A stretch of 10,392 nt of DNA from Minisyncoccota bacterium (GTDB lineage: Bacteria > Patescibacteriota > Minisyncoccia > Phycocordibacterales > JAQTLZ01), in NCBI GenBank assembly GCA_028710915.1, contig JAQTTF010000027.1:1-10392 (forward strand), in the 5' to 3' direction. Below, piece after piece: positions 6,675-10,392 of the stretch (position 1 is the first letter of the stretch; each line of letters begins with the position of its first letter). The notes beneath the pieces are model-generated. The model was not told the DNA's origin. It saw only the letters and a list, made by a program, of their open reading frames with translations, and did no database searches. The position numbers and the translations under genes are program-made.

Positions 6675-6683
6675 TGTTAAAAT
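6675..6683 (+). promoter_or_regulatory. Extended -10 promoter for a probably leaderless mRNA
   Basis: TGTTAAAAT (6675-6683) fits TGN-TAnnnT and ends 6 nt before the ATG at 6690. Transcription would begin at or next to the start codon. No ribosome site is visible. It is divergent from the antitoxin promoter in the same 87-bp gap. Confidence 0.45.
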
Positions 6684-6689
6684 AATTCT

Positions 6690-7217
6690 ATGCCTCCAGA
6701 CGACACCACAACCCCTCCCGATGCTACCGCAGATCCAGTAACCCCTCCCGCACCAGAGCCCGAAACGCCAGTTTCGGGCGATCCAGTGGATTCCAGCTCT
6801 ACTACCGATTCCCAAGGGGGCGACAGCCCCGTAGAGGCCCCAGAAGCCCCAGGGAGCGAAGCGACCCCGCCAGTAGTCAAAGATGAGAATCCCACCCCAG
6901 AAACACCTACGAGCCAACCCGAAAATGAGCCAAATTCGCCTCAAACTCCCGTCGCGTCAGCGACGGTTCCCGAACCGAATTTTCTTCAAGAACTTCTGCA
7001 AAAGGCGAACGCCGCGCTTCGCTCTCGCAAGAGAGCGAAGCTTGAACGCATCATGACCCTGTTCGCGAAGCGAACCAAGATCACGAACGACGAAGTCGAG
7101 AAACTTCTGCACGTCTCAGACGCGACAGCAACGAGATATCTTTCCACTCTCGAGCGAGAGGGAAAGATTACTCAATCCGGAAAAACCGGACACTCTGTTT
7201 TCTACACCAAAATCTGA
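6690..7217 (+). CDS. Pro/Thr/Glu-rich disordered protein with C-terminal winged-helix/HTH domain
   Basis: A 175-residue protein of two parts. Residues 1 to about 95 are almost all Pro, Thr, Ala, Glu, Asp, Ser and Gly, with no hydrophobic core, so they are predicted disordered. Residues about 95-175 hold a basic helix (ALRSRKRAKLERIMTLF), then a winged-helix-like segment: ITNDEVEKLLHVSDATATRY as the helix-turn-helix, and LEREGKITQSGKTGHSVFY as the wing. The HTH part resembles DeoR/MarR-type or replication-initiator-like DNA-binding modules; the exact family is not recognised. The DNA itself is unusual, with perfect hairpins inside the coding sequence about every 30-100 nt (see findings). The stop codon lies inside the first copy of a 32-bp hairpin repeat. 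It has a likely leaderless start. The gene is GC-richer than the operon to its left. Confidence 0.72.
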   Translation: MPPDDTTTPPDATADPVTPPAPEPETPVSGDPVDSSSTTDSQGGDSPVEAPEAPGSEATPPVVKDENPTPETPTSQPENEPNSPQTPVASATVPEPNFLQELLQKANAALRSRKRAKLERIMTLFAKRTKITNDEVEKLLHVSDATATRYLSTLEREGKITQSGKTGHSVFYTKI

Positions 7218-7245
7218 ACGGCTCAATTCCACCATTTGAGCCGTT
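7214..7245 (+). repeat. 32-bp hairpin repeat, copy 1 (overlaps a stop codon)
   Basis: Identical to 7545-7576. The arms AACGGCTCAA (7217-7226) and TTGAGCCGTT (7236-7245) form a 10-bp perfect stem. The TGA of the HTH gene (7215-7217) lies in it. No T-run follows, so it is not a standard intrinsic terminator, although it could protect the mRNA 3' end. Confidence 0.9.
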
Positions 7246-7544
7246 GTGTCTCACGGGGAGCCCGCCGTCTTCTCTTCTCCTGAAGACGGCGGGAATCTGT
7301 GCGCGCACGGTGGGTGGGGCAAGCACATGAGAATCTGCATCTCGGGCTTCCCTCGGGCATTTCCGCTAGGGTGTCCATGATCCAGGGATGAGCGCCGACG
7401 TTGTCTTGAAAAACAGAACTCTAGTAGCGAAAGCGACACACCAAACAAAATATTGAAAACGTAGTGAGGGGTTGTGCGAGGGTGTGAAAACAACCCGACG
7501 CTGGGGAGAGGATTCCTTCCTCTCCCCAAATGGACGCGTGCAAG

Positions 7545-7576
7545 CTGAACGGCTCAATTCCACCATTTGAGCCGTT
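7545..7576 (+). repeat. 32-bp hairpin repeat, copy 2
   Basis: Exact second copy of 7214-7245, 331 bp downstream. Here the stem extends by one pair (GAACGGCTCAA 7547-7557 with 7567-7577) and is enclosed by a further 7-bp stem, GCGTGCA (7536-7542) with TGCACGC (7584-7590). Confidence 0.9.
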
Positions 7577-7754
7577 CATCTTCTGCACGCACACTGGCAT
7601 CTAGGCGCGAGTAGCCCTAGCGGAAATGCCCGAGGCGGATGCCGAGGGTGTACTTAGCGAACAATGACCACCAACAGTCAGATATGCTAAACTAAGCCCG
7701 AGATCTCATTTTTGCATTTGGATTCCGAGTTCCGTCGCTTCTTTAGAAGCCCGC

Positions 7755-7987
7755 CCCCGCCCGCCACCCATTCCGAAAAAAGAAATCCGCGCGAAACAAA
7801 ATTTGCATGGATGCATTCGTGGCGAGGCGGGGGGCGGACTGCGCGGTACTCCGCGCAGGACGGACGAGATTGGAGTTGGCACGGAATTATAGAGCGTACA
7901 TTGTAGTTTGAAACGACCACGCGCGTGGCGTGTGGAAATTAGGACTCATTCTCGAAAAAGGTTCGAGCAAATGATAGAATGAGTTCA
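7755..7987 (+). repeat. Right copy of the 234-bp inverted repeat
   Basis: Inverted match to 634-867, with one base fewer near the inner end. It has the same internal symmetries: 8-bp stem at 7839-7858, 12-bp palindrome at 7917-7928, and an interrupted hairpin at 7944-7984. At the outer boundary the repeat runs straight into the hairpin TCACCGC/gaa/GCGGTGA (7985-8001), which the left copy lacks. Fortuitous open frames across both copies encode the same peptide only because the DNA is the same. Confidence 0.95.
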
Positions 7988-8111
7988 CCGCGAAGCGGTG
8001 AGTATAAGCTCGCACCTGCGTGCGAGCGTCCGGGAGTCGAAAGACTTTCTATGTTTTGCGAAGCAAAACCTGAAAGTCACGCGCTGTAGGCGAGACTACC
8101 CCGGTAGAGTC
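7985..8111. other. Block of consecutive hairpins beside the right repeat
   Basis: No gene is seen. In order: 7985-8001 (7-bp stem, GAA loop); 8008-8027 (GCTCGCAC/ctgc/GTGCGAGC, 8 bp); 8043-8078 (GACTTTC and GTTTTGC/gaa/GCAAAAC, closed by GAAAGTC); 8094-8111 (CTACC/GGTAG plus flanking pairs). Two of the loops are of the GCGAAGC type, known as an unusually stable DNA mini-hairpin. The block may be part of a structured RNA or a folded single-stranded DNA recombination or replication site. Confidence 0.6.
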
Positions 8112-8116
8112 ACAAT

Positions 8117-8152
8117 GTAAAAATAAAATGTCCCGTACTTGCGTACAGGACA
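8117..8152 (-). terminator. Intrinsic terminator of the 8609-8187 gene
   Basis: On the minus strand a stem of TGTCC and GTAC with a GCAA loop and one mismatch (8152-8129) is followed by TTTTATTTTTA (8128-8118). It lies about 35 nt past the stop at 8187. Confidence 0.85.
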
Positions 8153-8186
8153 TAATGGGATAGGGAGCAGAGACTGAAACAGTGGA

Positions 8187-8609
8187 TTACACTTCTCCAC
8201 AGACGGATTGAGCAGCTTCGGTGCGCGCATGGCGTTGCCACAGATGAAACACTCTCGCCTTCGGAGCTTCGCCGTAAATCTCCTGGTGCATCTTGTTGTT
8301 TTTGTCGGTCCAGCCAGTTCCCCGCGCGATCATTGCCCGGAACGCATGGGCAACTGTCGGAATTCTTTCCTCTCTAAGCGTCGTATTTACGCGAAGCGAG
8401 TACGCGCCATCTGAATGAACCGGCTTGGGATCGTAGAGTTTTCTATACAAACTCATGTCATCTGTAATGAAAAGCTCAACGCCTGTATCCGATTCGGTGA
8501 AGTGAATCCCGTCATCGTCCTGGCAATTGGCGATGAGATACGCCAGAACTTGTCGGGAAACTCTTCCTCTTGCACCGACGACCCTTACGAACGGTTTTCT
8601 TGAGACCAT
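8187..8609 (-). CDS. Hypothetical protein, 140 aa
   Basis: I do not recognise the family. It is supported as a gene by a purine-rich ribosome site upstream of the ATG at 8609 (AGGAGG at 8621-8626 and GGGGAG nearer the start), by a good intrinsic terminator after the stop, and by a balanced, soluble-protein composition. The N-terminus is basic (MVSRKPFVRVVGARGRVSRQ). The middle is acidic (NCQDDDGIHFTESDTGVELF), and a second basic part follows (RIPTVAHAFRAMIARGTGW). There is no signal peptide, transmembrane segment or obvious catalytic motif. The segment RKPFVRVVGARGRVSRQVLAYLIA could be a short DNA- or RNA-binding helix pair, but this is a guess. It stands alone between the island and the cell-wall genes. 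Confidence 0.7.
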   Translation of the reverse strand: MVSRKPFVRVVGARGRVSRQVLAYLIANCQDDDGIHFTESDTGVELFITDDMSLYRKLYDPKPVHSDGAYSLRVNTTLREERIPTVAHAFRAMIARGTGWTDKNNKMHQEIYGEAPKARVFHLWQRHARTEAAQSVCGEV

Positions 8610-8681
8610 GTTCTCCCCTGCCTCCTATTCCTTTTTTCCCAATGACAACCCGAGTACCACGCTCGAGCCAGACTCCGGTCT

Positions 8682-8718
8682 GGAAAATATATACTTGCTT
8701 TACAAACATATATTTTCC
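8682..8718. promoter_or_regulatory. AT-rich inverted repeat, probable promoter/operator of the 8609 gene
   Basis: Perfect 11-bp arms separated by 15 nt, about 75-110 bp upstream of the ATG at 8609. TATATA- and TATATT-like -10 sequences lie within the arms, but no matched -35 stands out. The arms next to a GC hairpin (8668-8683) suggest a regulator-binding site. Confidence 0.4.
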
Positions 8719-8725
8719 AAACAAG

Positions 8726-8751
8726 AAAGCCTCCCATTTCGGGGAGGCTTT
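8726..8751. terminator. Terminator-type hairpin downstream of MurF
   Basis: AAAGCCTCCC (8726-8735) pairs with GGGAGGCTTT (8742-8751), a 10-bp stem with a 6-nt loop. On the plus strand T residues follow directly; on the minus strand the tail is TTTCTTGTTT, weaker but usable. It lies about 160 nt past the MurF stop and probably ends the transpeptidase-MurF message. Confidence 0.65.
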
Positions 8752-8909
8752 TTGTTCTTTCTTTGGATTTATTTTTTATCGAGACAAGAAAAACCTCCCC
8801 GGTGATATTTCGGTAGTAGTTGTAATTCGGGCGATGAGATTGGTTTTTGAAGCCATAGATATATGGTACAGAACTCCTTTTTACGAGTCAAGAAGCAGGT
8901 ATGGAGCAA

Positions 8910-10199
8910 CTATTTCCCCTGCCGCACCAAAAGCTTCTTTGCATCCTCGGGATAAGCCATAATTTCTTTTACTGTGTTTTCCATTTCCATAATCTGGGAG
9001 CCTTTTACAAGCACAACATCGCCTGCGGACAACTTATTTTGAATAAATTTTCCGGCCTCGATTGAATCTTCGAACTGAAATATTTTTGATTCATCCATTT
9101 CTTCATCGAGTGCTCCCTCGGCAATGCCTCGAGCACGGAGTCCTACTGTCACCAAAATATCGCACGCTTCTCCCGCCAGAGCTCCAATTTTCTCGTGCTC
9201 TTCGGTAGAAAATTTCCCAAGTTCCATCATGTCTCCTAAAATCGCAATCTTCTTGCCCTTCGTATCAAGTTCTCGGAGCGTGAGGAGCGCTTCTTTTGTC
9301 GCGACGGGAGAAGCATTAAAAGTATCGTCGATTATAATCGTCTCTTTCATTCCAGAAAGTATTTTCATTCTTCCAGGAGGAGGGACATGCGATGAAAGCG
9401 CTTCTGTCATCTTCACAATGTTTATATTCTGGGAAACACCAACAGCGAGGGCAGCAAGAGCCGGATAGATATGCTGAACGCCGAGAATGCCAAAAAGAGA
9501 GACGGGGAAACTATTCCCTTGATAATCAACTTTGAAAGTAATTCCGGTAGGGATTTTTCTCCCGTCCTTATCCTCATATAAAATCGAACTGTGAGCTCCG
9601 CAGATTTCCGCCACATTATCCATAAATCCATACGTGATCACATGCTGGCGAGAAATCGATTTAAAATATTCAAAATTTTTATCATCGACATTGAGCACTG
9701 CGAGACCTCCCTCTTTGAGCGAAGAAACGAGATACCCCTTTTCTCGAAGAAGCGCTTCGGGTGTCTTGAAAAATTCTATATGAACAGGAATATCTCCAAG
9801 AGGGGTCACAACAGCAATATCCGGCTTGAGCCATGCCATGATGTTCCGAATATTTCCTGGCCGAGAAGCTCTTATTTCAAGAATAAGCCAGTCGGGATAT
9901 TTCTGCCGAAACAGAATCAAAGAAACACCGTGAATAATATTTTTGAGCCAAAGAATAATGTCGCTCCTTGCATTTTCAACACCAAGAATAGCCAGCGGCA
10001 CCCCGAGTTCGCTCCGGAGGCTCTTCTCGCTTTTGCGGATAGAAAGAGAAGTATTAAGCAACGTAAAAATCGCGTCTTTGGTAGAGGTCTTACCGACACT
10101 TCCCGTCACCACAATAATTTTCGGCTTATATTTAGCGAGTACGACTTTTGCTTCGCTTGTGAGTATTGAAACGACGCTTTTTTTAAGAAATTCTTTCAT
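8910..10199 (-). CDS. murF: MurF-type Mur ligase (UDP-MurNAc-tripeptide:D-Ala-D-Ala ligase)
   Basis: A 429-residue cytoplasmic ligase that should add D-Ala-D-Ala to UDP-MurNAc-tripeptide, the last soluble step of peptidoglycan precursor synthesis, using ATP. ATP-binding P-loop TGSVGKTST at 32-40. Further Mur ligase motifs: LEIRASRPGNI 107-117 (MurF usually LExGxxxxGDI), VPPPGRMKIL 272-281, DDTFNASP 291-298, ILGDMMELG 320-328 and VLVKGSQIMEME 396-407. The set is typical of MurF rather than MurC, MurD or MurE. The P-loop comes at residue 32, whereas E. coli MurF has about 80-100 residues before it, so the N-terminal UDP-substrate domain is missing or much reduced. A hydrophobic stretch at about 81-97 is an insertion. 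It starts 4 nt after the transpeptidase stop, with no Shine-Dalgarno site, so the two are co-transcribed. Confidence 0.9.
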   Translation of the reverse strand: MKEFLKKSVVSILTSEAKVVLAKYKPKIIVVTGSVGKTSTKDAIFTLLNTSLSIRKSEKSLRSELGVPLAILGVENARSDIILWLKNIIHGVSLILFRQKYPDWLILEIRASRPGNIRNIMAWLKPDIAVVTPLGDIPVHIEFFKTPEALLREKGYLVSSLKEGGLAVLNVDDKNFEYFKSISRQHVITYGFMDNVAEICGAHSSILYEDKDGRKIPTGITFKVDYQGNSFPVSLFGILGVQHIYPALAALAVGVSQNINIVKMTEALSSHVPPPGRMKILSGMKETIIIDDTFNASPVATKEALLTLRELDTKGKKIAILGDMMELGKFSTEEHEKIGALAGEACDILVTVGLRARGIAEGALDEEMDESKIFQFEDSIEAGKFIQNKLSAGDVVLVKGSQIMEMENTVKEIMAYPEDAKKLLVRQGK

Positions 10200-10203
10200 A
10201 GAA

Positions 10204-10392
10204 TTATCTATCCGGGGGAATTTCGTAATAATTTATCAAAAATTTTGTAATATCAAAGAAAGATGTCGTAAGCGTTTCAGAGGCATAGTTCGCGCCTTTC
10301 GGATAGACCATATACATAAAAACAAGAAACTTGGGATTATAGGCTGGAAAATAGCCGAAAAATGAGTGGAGATACCTATCTGCGTAATAACC
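10204..10392 (-). CDS. Penicillin-binding protein transpeptidase, C-terminal end (cut by window edge)
   Basis: I read 62 codons plus TAA from the right edge. HSFFGYFPAYNPKFLVFMYM followed by VYPKG fits the C-terminal end of FtsI/PBP2-type transpeptidase domains, where a (S)FxGF.P...P...V.V...P segment is common, after the KTG box. The last 30 residues (FFDITKFLINYYEIPPDR) are the usual closing helix. The active-site serine motif lies outside the window, so FtsI and other class B PBPs cannot be told apart. The MurF-like gene follows after 4 nt, as in many division and cell-wall clusters. Confidence 0.85.
   Translation of the reverse strand, partial: GYYADRYLHSFFGYFPAYNPKFLVFMYMVYPKGANYASETLTTSFFDITKFLINYYEIPPDR

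Larger units (their letters stand above)
7214..7704 (+). ncRNA. Candidate large structured non-coding RNA
   Basis: This gene-free stretch shows nested long-range complementarity. Helix A: 7339-7349 with 7694-7704 (11 bp). Helix B: 7351-7371 with 7615-7635 (21 bp, perfect). Helix C: 7391-7404 with 7490-7502 (three short helices with small internal loops). Local hairpins: 7261-7293 (12-bp stem), 7502-7528 (11-bp stem), and 7536-7590 (outer GCGTGCA/TGCACGC around the second 32-bp repeat copy). A 6-bp pair GGCATC/GATGCC (7596-7601, 7638-7643) is an alternative. The core is probably 7339-7704; the part before it may be leader or separate. The strand is assumed to be plus, since Watson-Crick pairing alone does not decide it. 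I found none of the hallmarks of RNase P RNA, tmRNA, SRP RNA or group I/II introns. No promoter or clear terminator was found. Confidence 0.55.
8610..8909. other. Intergenic regulatory region between the hypothetical gene and MurF
   Basis: About 300 bp without a convincing gene. It contains a 6-bp hairpin CCAGAC/tccg/GTCTGG (8668-8683), an 11-bp perfect inverted repeat GGAAAATATAT (8682-8692) / ATATATTTTCC (8708-8718), and the terminator at 8726-8751. The AT-rich repeat is the likeliest place for promoter and operator of the 8609 gene. A 26-codon minus-strand frame (8856-8776) has no good ribosome site. Confidence 0.5.

Noticed and set aside
7251..7566. Minus-strand frames of 92 and 66 codons in the RNA candidate region
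   Set aside because: They overlap each other and follow the strong hairpins. They have no ribosome site and an unlikely amino-acid mix.
7214..7704. Known RNA classes (RNase P RNA, tmRNA, SRP RNA, group I or II intron)
   Set aside because: I looked for the conserved cores (RNase P GAGGAAAGTCC and ACAGAACCCGGC, tmRNA ends with a T-arm and CCA, the SRP GGAAGGAAGCAGC loop, intron catalytic cores). None is present. An ACAGAAC at 7415-7421 is an isolated chance match.
634..7987. attL/attR of a simple integration
   Set aside because: Integration junctions are short direct repeats. These are long inverted repeats, so they are not ordinary attachment-site duplications.
8776..8856. 26-codon minus-strand frame downstream of MurF
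   Set aside because: The purine-rich AAGGAG upstream is 17 nt from the ATG, too far, and the length is well within chance.
1..10392. CRISPR array, tRNA or rRNA gene
   Set aside because: No regularly spaced repeat array, cloverleaf with a TTCRA arm, or rRNA segment was seen on either strand.

Overview
The window looks like a chromosomal segment of a Candidate Phyla Radiation (Patescibacteria, probably Parcubacteria-type) bacterium that carries an accessory island. The basis is indirect: small genes packed tightly, few clear Shine-Dalgarno sites, possible leaderless starts, a divergent MurF directly behind a transpeptidase gene, and abundant small hairpins. TGA is used as a stop (for example at 3676, 5217 and 7217), so the Gracilibacteria-type code is not in use. 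No taxonomic marker gene is present, so the assignment is an inference.

Layout. At the left edge, 1-464 (minus) is the N-terminal part of a large serine recombinase. A 234-bp sequence at 634-867 recurs in inverted orientation at 7755-7987, identical except for one base near the inner end. The two copies bracket about 6.9 kb of cargo. The cargo holds: (i) an apparent operon 946-5217 (plus) of an XRE-type regulator, an asparagine-synthetase-like protein without the glutaminase cysteine, a CoA-transferase-family protein, and a full-length class II asparagine-synthetase-like amidotransferase; (ii) a small gene at 5293-5574 with its own strong promoter and terminator; (iii) a minus-strand pair 6602-5656 that looks like a Panacea-domain antitoxin and a RelE-like toxin; (iv) a plus-strand Pro/Thr/Glu-rich protein with a C-terminal helix-turn-helix (6690-7217); (v) a non-coding stretch, about 7214-7704, with three nested long-range helices and several strong hairpins, which I read as a candidate large structured RNA. 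Right of the second copy, 7985-8111 is a block of hairpins. It is followed by a small minus-strand gene (8609-8187) with its own terminator, a regulatory intergenic region, and then the core cell-wall genes: a MurF-type ligase (10199-8910) and the C-terminus of a penicillin-binding transpeptidase (10392-10204, cut by the window).

How it may work together. The XRE protein probably controls its own operon from an inverted repeat at 873-892. The two asparagine-synthetase-like enzymes would activate a carboxylate as acyl-AMP and transfer nitrogen. The one with Cys at position 2 can hydrolyse glutamine; the other cannot and may use another amine or ammonia. A CoA-transferase encoded between them suggests a small-molecule or cell-envelope modification pathway whose substrate cannot be told from sequence. 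The inverted repeats plus the adjacent serine recombinase make an invertible or mobile island plausible. The toxin-antitoxin pair fits the role of stabilising such an island.
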